The notes under the pieces were generated by a model. That model worked only from the letters and a program-made list of their open reading frames with translations, had not been told where the DNA came from and did no database searches. From Haematococcus lacustris (lineage: Eukaryota > Chlorophyta > Chlorophyceae > Chlamydomonadales > Haematococcaceae): a stretch of DNA of 64,000 bases. The stretch spans positions 7,900,284 through 7,964,283 of the forward strand of contig JASKMD010000014.1 of assembly GCA_030144725.1 (NCBI GenBank), in the 5' to 3' direction. The translations under genes were made by a program, and so were the position numbers. Every line of letters starts with the position of its first letter. Positions within the stretch are counted from its first letter, which is position 1. This document shows, piece by piece, positions 11,764 through 22,309 of this stretch.

Positions 11764-14700
11764 ACACTGTCGGTGGCGATGCGCTTGGCTCCCACCTGCA
11801 GCGCTGAGAGAATAGCTATGAGCTCTGCTCTATTAATGGTGGTGTCGCCGCTTAGGGCGATGGTGTTCCGATCGTCGCTGGCCGGCGTGTATACGCCTGC
11901 TCCCACTGATGCTCCCTCGGTGCCTTTGATGCAGCTTCCGTCCGTGTATGTCACCTTCTTCCACTCTGGTATGGCTCTGTGTGAGTGGGTGGTGGGCTGG
12001 GAGGCAGGCTGGTTAGTTTGGCGTGTATGCCCCGTGGAGGGGAGCTCATGGTCTGCTGGTAGGCCTCGGTGTTTGTGGTGGCCGCTTGGCAGCGGGGTGG
12101 GCTGGTTGTGTTGTGAGGGCTTTGCCAGAGCCGGATGTGTCCTTAATCGTGGGTGGAGTGCAGTGGCTGTGTTGGCCAGCCAGCCCTGTGGGTTCCCATG
12201 TGTGACGAGCTGTTGCCCAGCTCGGTTCCAGACGATGTAGGTGATGAGCTTGGCATGCTTGTCAGACTTGACGGCTGCGTTGGGTTTGTTGAGAGGAATG
12301 GTGGCTATGTGTTGGCAGTACTCTGGGTAGCTTCTCAGCATGTCTATGTGTTTAGGGTACGAGATGCCTTTCTTGCCAGGAATGAGCAGGATGGTGGCCA
12401 TAGCCTCCTCTTGTGTGGCAGAGTGTATAGCATGTCTGATGCATTTCAGGGCTATGGCATCCTCTGCTGGCACGTTCCATGTGGAGAGCCCTGTGTGTCT
12501 GACAAGGAGACAGTTGTGGTGTGCCCCATAGGCTGTGTCATTGATGTTTGGGCTCCAGTAAGTTGTGGTTTCAGCCCTGACTGTGAGTGGGTTAGCCCAT
12601 CTCTGGACCGTGCTGGGGAAGTGGTGAGTGGTATAGAGGGTAGAGATGGCTTGGTCTTGTGCTGCTTGAATGGGTTGTGGGGTGTTTTGTGTGTCGTGCC
12701 TACGTAAGAGGGCTACCAGCTCGGTGGCATGATCCCTTGGGTGTGGGGTGTGTTGCAGCCAAGTGGCGAGGTCTTGCTGTTTGCTTTTAGTGATCAGGCC
12801 CACTGTGCGCCCTGCCTCGTCGTGGGCTATCACATGTGTGGGGAGGCTGTATTGGGGCAGGGTGAGTCCCTGGCTCCCTTCACTCGTGGCTGGTGTGATG
12901 ATGTGGGCGTGCTGCTGGATGGTGGTTTCGCATCTCCCCGTTCCTACGATGTCAGTCTGCGGGTTGACGGGCGAGACTTGGAAGATGGCCTTTGAGTGTA
13001 GGTCGATACAGCGGGGCAGCCATGTGTGGGGGTCGGGTAGGCCCTGCCGGGTGTGACCTGGGAGGCCCGTGTCGGGTGGTGGGCGTCCCGTCCCTTGCCT
13101 CCTGTTGTTCTCCGCGTCGTACTCCTTTTGCTTGGCGGTGTAGTCTATGTGCGCTTGAATGAGCGCCTTGGGTTCGGTTGTGGGGTGCCAGTGGACCTGG
13201 AGCAGGTCAGTTGCCGCTGATTGTTTCATGTCGCCTTTAAGGTCGTCCGAGCCGTGTGCGCAGACGGGGCAAAGCCAATGGTTATTGGCAGTCTTCCCAG
13301 CTAGGCCTGTCTGAGCTAGGCAGGCTGGGTGGTAGGCTCTCATGCAGCTGTTGCACATTGGGCTATCCCCTATAGGTTCCCAGCATAGTTCGCATGTGCA
13401 GGCGTGTTTGGCATCTGCTCTACTGATGTCTTCTGTGTGCATGGGCGTATAGCCTTCTTCCTTGCACATCGGGAGTGCCCATTTCTCTATAATGGTGGGT
13501 CTCCAGTGCACGTTGTAATAGCTTTCTTTGTTTATGCCATTCCAGTGCCATCCATCAATCTTAGTGATGGACTCCTGGTGGTCATACATGGCCCCTAACG
13601 TGATCCCTAGTTCCTTGGCGTTGCGTTCGCACGCCGCATTAACTTTCCAGCTAGAGAGGCTCTCTAGGGTCATGATGGGTATGTGTATCACTGCTTCTGG
13701 TATGGTCTGGGTGTGTCTATCATCTGCTTGTCTCTTGTTGCCGATCTTGGGCGGTGGCTTAGGTTGTGGGGTCGTGGGTGGTGGATTGAGGGCTTTGTTC
13801 CTAAGCCTAGAGCTGCGCCGTCGGGTGTCGTCGGGTTGATGGGCACATTCCGCAGTGGGTTCTTGTGCGGGTGGCTGTGTGGGTGGCTGCTTGGCTACCG
13901 CGTAGGACCTGATGTCAGCGTAGCGGTGTTTACTGTCCTCTTCGGCTACGATGGGTGCGAGTTCTGTCAGGCCCGCGGCCCAATGTTTGATCCTTCTTTG
14001 TGCAGCGGGCAGATTTAAGGTGGTGTCGCGTTCGTCTGCAATGGCTTTCGCTTCTGTCGCGGTCGGGCACTTATCCCGGGCCGCCATGGCCGCCAGCTTG
14101 TTGAGGGCGATGTAGTGTTTTTGCTTGACCTTGTTGCCGAAGCGATCCTTCAGCATCTTTCCCGATATGATGTATGTGTCGTCGGCGATGGCCTGTTGGA
14201 GCTCTGAAGCATGCTTGATACCAAGGCTCTTGAGGCATGTGATGCATGCGTTGACAATGTCATGTGGGAGGGGGCTGTTGTCCTGTGTGATGAGCTGCCC
14301 AAGTAGTTTGGTTTCCTTAGGGTATAGTTCTTCTCCTTGGTGTGTGGCCGTGAGCTGGGCTGTGGTCGCATGGAGGAGTTGCCTGGCGCGTAGGGTGTGC
14401 TGCAGCATATTGAGCATGCGGTGTCCGTGCTTGGCAGCTTGAGCGTAGAGCCAAGTGATCTGTTTGTGGAGCATGCTCCTGGTTATGTGGGCATGTGTGT
14501 CATCCGCAGACTGGAGGCTATGTATGAGGGCTGTGGTGTTCCTTGCATGGTATTCCTGGGCTGTGGAGCTGATGCCTAGGCCGAGCTTGTCTATGTCCTC
14601 CCTGATGACAGCATTGGTTGTGCCTAACGGTAGCCTCAGCTTTTTCTTGACGCATTGGTTGACTGCTCTGTCGTATAGGTCAAGGTCTCCTGGTGTGCAC

Positions 14701-17700
14701 GGGACTACGCAGAAGCTGTAGGCCAGGCTGGGAATGATGGCTGTCTTGATGATGTGGATGGCTTGTCTGGCGCTGGCAAAGGAGCGCCGTAGTCTCTCCA
14801 GCTTTTGTTTGAGTTGTGCCGCCATGGCTATGTGTTGTGGTTTCCAATTAAGTGTCATGGTGAGCAGGACTCCTAGGTAAGTGAAGGGTGCGGTTGGGGC
14901 GAGGTAGGTGACCGGCTTCCCTTGCAGCTGCACGTGTTGCAGTTCTCTGCGGGCTTGCTTCTCCGCGTCCGCTAGTGTGCTGCACCTGCCGGACTGGTGT
15001 GCCTTGTGGAGTGCGGCTGTGGCGAGGGTTTTGCTGTGTGATATGATGAGGTGGCCCCAATCGGAGTAGGCGGAGAGCTTGTCGGCCTGGCAGCGTAGAT
15101 TGCTGATCGAGTTGCAGAGGATAGCGATGTCATCCGCGTAGTCGATGCTGCCAATTGTAAATCGCCCGGCGCTGTCGGTTGTCTCTGATGTAAACTTGTA
15201 CCCCCGCGCTCCTACTTGGAGCCAGCGCAGGAGGGGTTCGATATAGATGAGGAACAGGAAGGGTGAGAGCGAGTCTCCCTGGATGGTGCCCCGGTCGACG
15301 GGTACAGGGTCGGTGTGGCCGTAAGGAGTTTTGAAGCGCGTTGTAGCGCCCGTGTATAGGTCCTTCACTGCGTCCGTAGCGTCCGTGGGGAAGCCTAGGT
15401 CGTGCATGATCCATAGTAGTTTGTCTTGGCAAGTTGTGTTAAACGCACTGGTAAAGTCGACAAGGAGCGCGTAGATATCTGTCTTGGCCAGTTTAGCATC
15501 TTCAAGAGCCATGACTAGCATCTGTAGCTGCTGGGTGGTGTCTCTGTGGGACCGGAAGCCAGCTTGGCAGTTGCTGAGCATCCCGTTGGCTTCTGCATAT
15601 TCGTACAGTGTCTTGGTGATGAGACTGGTCCAGAGCTTGTAGATGGTGTTTGCCAGCCCTATAGGTCTGTAGGCATTGAGATCTGTTTCCTGGCCCTTGT
15701 CCTTGTAAAGCAGGCAGGTGTCACTGGTTTTCCATGCTGTGGGTGTGCAACCAGTGGCCCACATGATGATGAACAGCTGGTGGATAGTGTCCCTCATTTC
15801 CCATGGCAGCATCTTGATGATCTCGTTCTCAATGCCGTCTGGTCCCGGAGCTTTGCCTCCTGCCAGCCTACTGAGGCATTCTTGAAAGCCTGCTTTGTCC
15901 ATGATGGCTGTATGCAGCCAGTGTATATTTTTGCAGGTGTGCATTGAGAAGGGGTCGTCCGCTTTGGCGCGGGCCCAGGGATAGTTTCTAGTCTGTGTGT
16001 CTGTGTAGTGGCCGGTTTTGGGCGTTGGGGGTGATAGCTTCTGCCCGTAGGCGGAGGTGATAATCCGGTTAAGGTCGGCCGGGGCGGTGCAGATGTTCTT
16101 GGTATCGGGGTCGGCTAGTGCCTGCAGTCCTTTGTGGTCGGTGCGGGACGGGCGCAGTATGTATTTGTTGGCTTTCTTAGGCTGGGTGCTTATTAGCTGT
16201 TGCATTCTGACACGGGCTTGGGCGATGGCGAGTGCCGAGTCGTCGTCGTCCAGCTGGTGGATTTGGTCGCGGTAGGAATTGGTCAGCTTGGCTAGTGCGG
16301 CTTGCACGTGATTTTCGGTTGGGTCGTCATCTTGGCGTGCTAGCACCGCTTCCCTGATCGTTGTGTTGGTCGTGTCTGTTTCTGGGATGAGATCTGCGAT
16401 CGTTGGGTGGGCGCCATTCTGTTTGAATAGTAGCCTAGCCTGCCGGCTGAGGTTTCTGGTCGTCTTGAGCTTCTTCCCTAGTGCCAGTCTGATCCTGCAC
16501 ATGGTTCTGCGTTGGTAGTGTTGGCCTCCTCTGGTTAAGATCTTAGTGTTGCATGTCTGGATGGCAGTGGCCCTGCAGGTTTCCAGGAGTGTTGTGAGCA
16601 TGGTAGCTGCGTTGTCGACAACTTCCCTGGCTGGGAGGCCTGTAACTTTTGGAAGGCGTTGTGGCTGATGTGGGTTGGTCTTGTCTAGTATGGTCAGGAA
16701 GCGGGTGGCTTCTGTGTAGATTGGTGCCAGGTAAGCTGCTAGTTGAGCATGGAGCTGTGGGGCACCTGAACTGGGTTGTTGCACGGCAAGGCGGTAGGCT
16801 TCCCTGTCCTTGTTGGTGATGGGGGTGGTGAGGATGGTGTGGCTGTGCTTGTGAGGTTTTTGTGGGTCTGCCAGGACTATGCCCAATCGGGCTGTGCTCA
16901 GTGTGGCTGTGACTGGCCTGTGATCACTGAGATACGCGTGTGTGTCGACGTGCGTGCGGTGCTCAGGGCCGTGTCTTGCGTCGCGCGTCAGGATGGCGTC
17001 GATGCGGCTGTTGCAGTGCGGTTGTTGGTAGGTCCAGGCCCGGTCATCGGGATCAGCTTCGAGCAGGCGCAGTTCTGTGGCGAAGTCCCTCATCATGAGG
17101 TCCTGGGTGTAGTCTGTGTGTTCGGAGCGGTCAGCTGTTCTCAGCGTGGCGTTGATGTCTCCCGCTAAGATGAGTGATCCGGGTAGGTGATCCGTGGCTG
17201 TTCGTATGTGTTGTTGCATTTTTTCTCGTAGTGAGAGCGCGTCGCCGTTATTCCCCGACGGCCAGTACGTGGCGATGATCGTGAGTTGTTCGCACTGGTG
17301 TTGGTTGAGGGCCAGGATGACGCATCGTGCGTTTACCTCTGCATCCGTGCACGGCGGGAGCATCTTGGTTTGCATTTGGATGGCTAGGTTGTGTTTGATG
17401 CCTATCAGCACTTCACTGTGGCCGCTGTGTCGGTGTGTCGTATAGGCTGGCATGACTCTCTTCAGCCATCCAGAGTCTGAATTGTTGCTCCTAGGCTGGG
17501 TCATGGTTTCGGTGAGGATCAGGATGTCCGGGCTGTGCTGGTGCACGAGGTTGAGGACGTCGTTCCTAGATCGATGGAGGCTTCTGACGTTCAGGGTAGT
17601 AAGGGTGATGTGTTGACGATTGTGTGTTGGGTGTGGCTGCCGGATTGGCAGGGTGCTGTGTTGTGGTTGTGCTCCTAGGTTCTCGGATGGGTTATCTGTG

Positions 17701-20700
17701 GGGGGTGGCGGTTTTGTGGGGGTGGCGGCGGGGGGTGGAGTGGGGGCTGTGTTTAGGTATCTGAACAACAGGGTCTGCGTGTGTGAGTCCTTAGGTTGTG
17801 CTCTTGACTTGGTCCGTCTTTTGTCTACGATGATGCCTGATGACGTGGGCCGTTTACTGCTGCGTGACCGGTCTTGTAGAGTGGGGAGTGTGACTGTGGG
17901 AGTGACTTGGCTCAGTCGCGGCCGGGCGTGCTTGTCTGTCGGATGGGTGTCTTCTATGGCTGTTAACGTGTGCTTGTAACTCGCTGGTTGTGCAGTAGCG
18001 ATGTTGGGTAGCGGCCGGTCTGTTTGGGGGCTGTGCGCGGGTTGTGTGCCCAAGTCTTGAGCAGTGAGATCTATGTGGGCGGCTCGTAGATGGTGTTCCA
18101 GCTGCTCTATTGTGGCGTGCCTTGTGGGGTCTGCTAACCAGCATAGTGGTTGGATGAGGTTTGTATTGGCTGCGTCGCCCTTTTTGATTTGAACGAGTGT
18201 GCCCTGCAGCTGGAGCCAGTCTTCCGGGGTGTCTAGTCGACATGGGTGGCCGCGTTCCGAGTCCAGCCATTGCCAGGCGCGGTCTGTGCGGCGGATGGTG
18301 GTAGCATGGTTGTTAGTGATGAGAATGGCAGCTGTGTTGGTGTAGCTGTCTATATTGCCGGTGAGCGTGGTGAGAAGCTCAGGTGTGATGTTGCCGAGTG
18401 TAAGCTCGGTGGCGGTAGGGCATAGGTGGAGGTCTTTGTGGTAATGGTACAAGTAGTGGTTCATGGTGGAGATTGTAAAGTTGCCGGATTCTTCGTATAT
18501 GTGTGGGAGGCTGCTACGCAGTGGTATCGGCCTGCCCACTTGCCTTGCCTGGTTGGCTAGGTCTTGGATGTGTGTACCTAGCGTTTTACAGTGGGTGATC
18601 ACATCATCGGGCCTAATCATAGGTTTCCCCATGGCCATGTTGATGGCGTGTGCAAGGCAGCACTTCTTGTACTGCTTTTCCCAGTAGGGCCTATGTGCTT
18701 CTTGTGGGTTGCCTATGATGGGCCCAAGCCTTGCCCTCTGCCTTGCCTCCTCCATCTCCGCCGTGTAGTCTGAGTCGCTAATGATTGCTTGTATCTCACA
18801 GGTGGCGGGGTACGCGTAGTGTCTCGTGTTCCGTAGCCGAATAGGTGCGTCCGCTTGGGAGTCAAGGAGGTACCATGCGCCATCGTGTTTCCTTATCGCC
18901 ATGCTGTGAGCCGGGGCCTTGCACAAGAAGGCTTTCGTGCCGTGGGTGGCGGACAGCGCGTCGAGGTTGCGGGGTGACCAATCGCTCCGTGTTCGCAGGT
19001 GCGCCACTGTGTGTGTGCTGAGGCCGTAGTGTGACATCAGGTAGAGATTAATGACCGTGTCATTGCATGCGCCTTGTTCGTCTCTGGCTAATGCCCACAT
19101 TGTGCGTTGGTCCCCGCGTCGCGCGTGTAGCTCGGACGTGTGGAAGTTGGCCAGTTCCTGGTTAGTGAGCCAAGAGTGTCCTGCCGCCATGTTCAGGGCA
19201 TGTATTTGGCAGTGTGAGGCTACCTGTTGCTCGAAGTGCAAGCCATCAGGGCCTGGGTTCTCCTCAATGTCTCCCGCTGCCAGCAGGAGCCAGCTAATGT
19301 ATATGCATCTTGCCATGTATTTACTTATGGCCATGTTCCATGTGGGGTTGCTCATGATGTTAGGGTTGAGGTAGTACGCCATGTAGGCTTGGAGTGTAGT
19401 GTTGTACTGAATGGCCCTGATAGTCCTTCCACTATTGTGTCCCTTGAGGTAGGTGCAGGTAGTGTGTGTCAGGCGGGTGATGGTTGTCGCATTTTGTAAT
19501 GTCCCGTCTATGCCAAGTAACCAGTTGTAGGTGGTATTGTGTAGGGAGGCGTTGAGCTTGGCCAGGGTCTTACGTTGTTTCTTGAGACATTGCTTAGATT
19601 TGGCGTGTGTGTATGTGGGTTCGCTTCGCTTCCTAGTTATCATTATCCAAGTAAGAAAGCAGACTAGGTAGGCTATGGTTTGCCGGTCCATGTCCTTTTG
19701 CTGGGTGGGTTTCCAGTTGGGGTGTCCAAATGCGGGGTTGGGCATGGGGATGATGATGGTGTACCGTGGGTCCATGTTGTCACTGTAGGTGCACAGCCAT
19801 GGCGCTTCTGTAATGTTCGTCTCAGGTACCATGCGCTGGCCAGTGGTGTGAGCCCCAAGCATGTTCCCGTCATGTTGGGGTTGTTGGTTGGCTTTGGGCA
19901 TAGCAGTCAGGCCTGGCAGGTGGTGGTACAGCAGGTCAGCATGGACAGCATGCGAGGTTGTCCCTTGCATCGGCATGGGCTGCTCATTGGGCTGTTCATC
20001 CTCTGGTTGGTTGCTGTGGGTGTGTGGGTACCTGGTGTGGGGCATCAGGTCTGCATGGAAAGCACGCAAGGCTGGTCCCGGTGGTGGCCTGGGCTGCTCA
20101 TTTAGTTGTTTGTCCTTTAGTTGGTTGCTGTGGGTGTGTGGGTACCTGGTGTGGGGCATCGGGTCTGCATGGAAAGCATGCAAGGTTGTCCCTAGCATCT
20201 CTGTGACAGCCAGCTGGTCATGCAAGGCTGTAGCGGTCAGGGCTGGCAGGTGGTGGTGGGGCTGGGCGCCATGTCTATTGTCAGCCTGCATGTCTGCATG
20301 GTTTGTTGGCATCTCTGTGACAGCCAGCTGGTCATGCAAGGCTGTAGCGGTCAGGGCTGGCAGGTGGTGGTGGGGCTGGGCGCCATGTCTATTGTCAGCC
20401 TGCATGTCAGCATGGTTAGTTGGCATCTCTGTGACAGCCAGCTGGTCATGCAAGGCTGTAGCGGTCAGGGCTGGCAGGTGGTGGTGGGGCTGGGCGCCAT
20501 GTCTATTGTCAGCCTGCATGTCAGCATGGTTAGTTGGCATCTCTGTGACAGCCAGCTGGTCATGCAAGGCTGTAGCGGTCAGGGCTGGCAGGTGGTGGTG
20601 GGGCTGGGCGCCATGTCTATTGTCAGCCTGCATGTCAGCATGGTTAGTTGGCATCTCTGTGACAGCCAGCTGGTCATGCAAGGCTGTAGCGGTCAGGGCT

Positions 20701-22160
20701 GGCAGGTGGTGGTGGGGCTGGGCGCCATGTCTATTGTCAGCCTGCATGTCTGCATGGTTTGTTGGCATCTCTTTGACAGCCAGCTGGTCATGCAAGGCTG
20801 TAGCGGTCAGGGCTGGCAGGTGGTGGTGGGGCTGGGCGCCATGTCTATTGTCAGCCTGCATGTCAGCATGGTTAGTTGGCATCTCTGTGACAGCCAGCTG
20901 GTCATGCAAGGCTGTAGCGGTCAGGGCTGGCAGGTGGTGGTGGGGCTGGGCGCCATGTCTATTGTCAGCCTGCATGTCAGCATGGTTAGTTGGCATCGCT
21001 GTGACAGCCAGCTGGTCATGCAAGGCTGTAGCGGTCATGGCTGGCAGGTGGTGGTGGGGCTGGGCGCCATGTCTATTGTCAGCCTGCATGTCAGCATGGT
21101 TAGTTGGCATCTCTGTGACAGCCAGCTGGTCATGCAAGGCTGTAGCGGTTAGGGCTGGCAGGTGGTGGTGGGGCTGGGCGCCATGTCTATTGTCAGCCTG
21201 CATGTCAGCATGGTTTGTTGGCATCTCTGTGACATGCAACTCTGTGCGGGGCAGCAGGTCAGCATGGGAAGCATGTAAGTTTGTCCCCCGCAGCGGACTG
21301 GGCTGGTCAGGGGGCTGTTCGTCCTCTGTTTGGTTGCCGTGGGTGTGTGGGTGCCTGGTGAGGGGCAGTAGGTCAGCATTGAGAGCATGCAAGGCTGATC
21401 CCAATGGTGTCATGGGCTGGTCATTGGGCTGCTCCTGTTCTGGTTGGTTGCCGTGGGTGTGTGGGTACCTGGTGCATGGCAGCAGGCCAGCATGTAAAGC
21501 ATGCAAGGTAGGCTTCCGCAGCGGCCTGGGCTGGTCATTGGGCTGTTCTTCCTCTGGTTGATTGCTGTGGGTGTGTGGGTGCTTGGTGCTGGTAGCTAGC
21601 CAGTTGCTGCTCCTTGTGGTGTAGCACTGGGCACAGGTGTGGTCGTTAGTCACAGTCTCCTTCAGGCTAGTGCACGGACCTCTGTCAATGCAGCAGATAC
21701 CTTTCTTGGCGAGCTGGGGAATAGCGTTCCTGTGCCTTCTGTCTGGTTGTCTAATGGCGTCTTGCAGAGCTTGCGTCTCCTGGGTTTTGTTGTCGACCTG
21801 GTGGTGGCATACAGACATTGGCATTTCCGCGTCTCGGCCATTTAGGCTCGAGCGGGAGTACGTAATGGGACACCAGGCCATTTGAGGCGTTCGAGTCATT
21901 TGAGGCCGATTGCATACTTGTAAATGTGCGAACTCAGTTGGGAATGATCCTATCATGTCACGCTCGACCCACGCAGGGCCGGTCACCGCCCCCAAGGGGT
22001 CCTGTCCTGTTGCCACTGTCGTGTCGGCCACGTTTATGAGTCGGTCCCAAAAGGTTGCAACATTTCCCGGGAGAAGCACAATCAGGCAAGCAAACACAAA
22101 CACCGTAGCCGTCTTCACCATCGTCCTGTACCGCCGACCTTGGACGTTGACCAACTTCAC
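11764..22160 (-). CDS. LINE polyprotein: repeats - 2A - two Josephin-like domains - APE - RT - PHD - RNase H
   Basis: Domains by residue from ATG at 22160. About 13-37 is hydrophobic and signal-anchor-like. About 180-660 is His/Gln/Pro-rich and holds the 38-residue repeats. 962-971 is AGDIEENPGP, a 2A ribosome-skipping motif. About 976-1120 and 1160-1310 are two Josephin-like cysteine protease domains. About 1517-1755 is APE endonuclease (LNVRSL, ILTET, AGDINATL, SDHRPVTA). About 2090-2430 is reverse transcriptase (GGKAPGPDG, then YADD at 2341). About 2917-2968 is a C4HC3 PHD finger (CELC..CNSC..HPAC..CPVC). From about 3400 comes RNase H (YTDGS, RAEL, ATDS, giving D-E-D), cut by the gap. The protein should nick target DNA, copy its RNA and remove the RNA strand. 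The 2A would yield two proteins from one frame, one membrane- or repeat-like and one enzymatic. Confidence 0.9.
18200..19240 (-). other. Tandem Josephin-like cysteine protease domains in the LINE protein
   Basis: Domain 1: FEQQVASHC with Cys984 (codon 19209-19211), His1085 (18906-18908) and Asp1100 (18861-18863). Domain 2: EKQYKKCC with Cys1168 (18657-18659), His1285 (18306-18308) and Asp1300 (18261-18263). As in ataxin-3 Josephin, a Gln lies five residues before the catalytic Cys, an H-x-x-N-like motif follows the Cys, and the second His is 15 residues before the third catalytic position. That position is Asn in ataxin-3 and Asp in both copies here. A Josephin-type deubiquitinase fold is my reading; another papain-like fold is possible. 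Confidence 0.65.
19248..19277 (-). other. 2A ribosome-skipping peptide AGDIEENPGP
   Basis: The minus strand reads A-G-D-I-E-E-N-P-G-P after a hydrophobic run (YISWLLLA). It matches the 2A consensus D-(V/I)-E-x-N-P-G-P in full, and the upstream hydrophobic residues that 2A peptides need are present. Skipping would fall between the Gly and Pro codons (19251-19253 and 19248-19250), just before the first Josephin-like domain. 2A sequences are known in some animal and trypanosome LINEs. Confidence 0.85.
20196..21221 (-). repeat. Nine in-frame 114-bp tandem repeats (38 residues each) in the LINE
   Basis: Nine consecutive 114-bp units start at 20196, 20310, 20424, 20538, 20652, 20766, 20880, 20994 and 21108. 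They differ by only a few substitutions and keep the reading frame. Each encodes 38 residues rich in His, Ala and Gln, for example HGAQPHHHLPALTATALHD. A second, less regular family of units containing RYPHTHSNQPEDEQP-like sequence flanks them at about 19975-20190 and 21290-21600. Confidence 0.95.
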
Positions 22161-22309
22161 TATGCTCTTTCGACTCGTCGCGTTGCGCCGAGCACGATGT
22201 AGCTAGTGGCTTGGGGAGACCTGTAAGCACGCAGGAGAAAAATCGCTTAGAAAGTTAGGTAGGACAGTTATGTGTCCTCCAGGCCGACCCCCCCAGGAGA
22301 AAAAGAGAT

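Larger units (their letters stand above)
11764..22160 (-). mobile_element. Dualen-like non-LTR retrotransposon (LINE), 3' end in the gap
   Basis: One minus-strand open frame of about 3,465 codons from ATG at 22160 to the gap. It carries every core enzyme of a non-LTR retrotransposon. The combination of APE endonuclease, reverse transcriptase, RNase H and a cysteine protease is that described for Dualen (RandI clade) of Chlamydomonas. Dualen also has a restriction-like endonuclease; none is visible here, and it could lie in the gap. No frameshift or stop occurs, which suggests a recent and possibly active copy. The 5' untranslated region, target-site duplication and 3' tail were not found. Confidence 0.9.

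Noticed and set aside
10749..11815. Frames running through the N gap
   Set aside because: The N run carries no information, so these joins are not real.
20196..21221. CRISPR-like repeat array
   Set aside because: The units are directly adjacent with no unique spacers and encode an in-frame protein repeat in a eukaryotic element.
19861..21561. Plus-strand frame of 566 residues with repeats
   Set aside because: It is the antisense shadow of the LINE's 114-bp tandem repeats.
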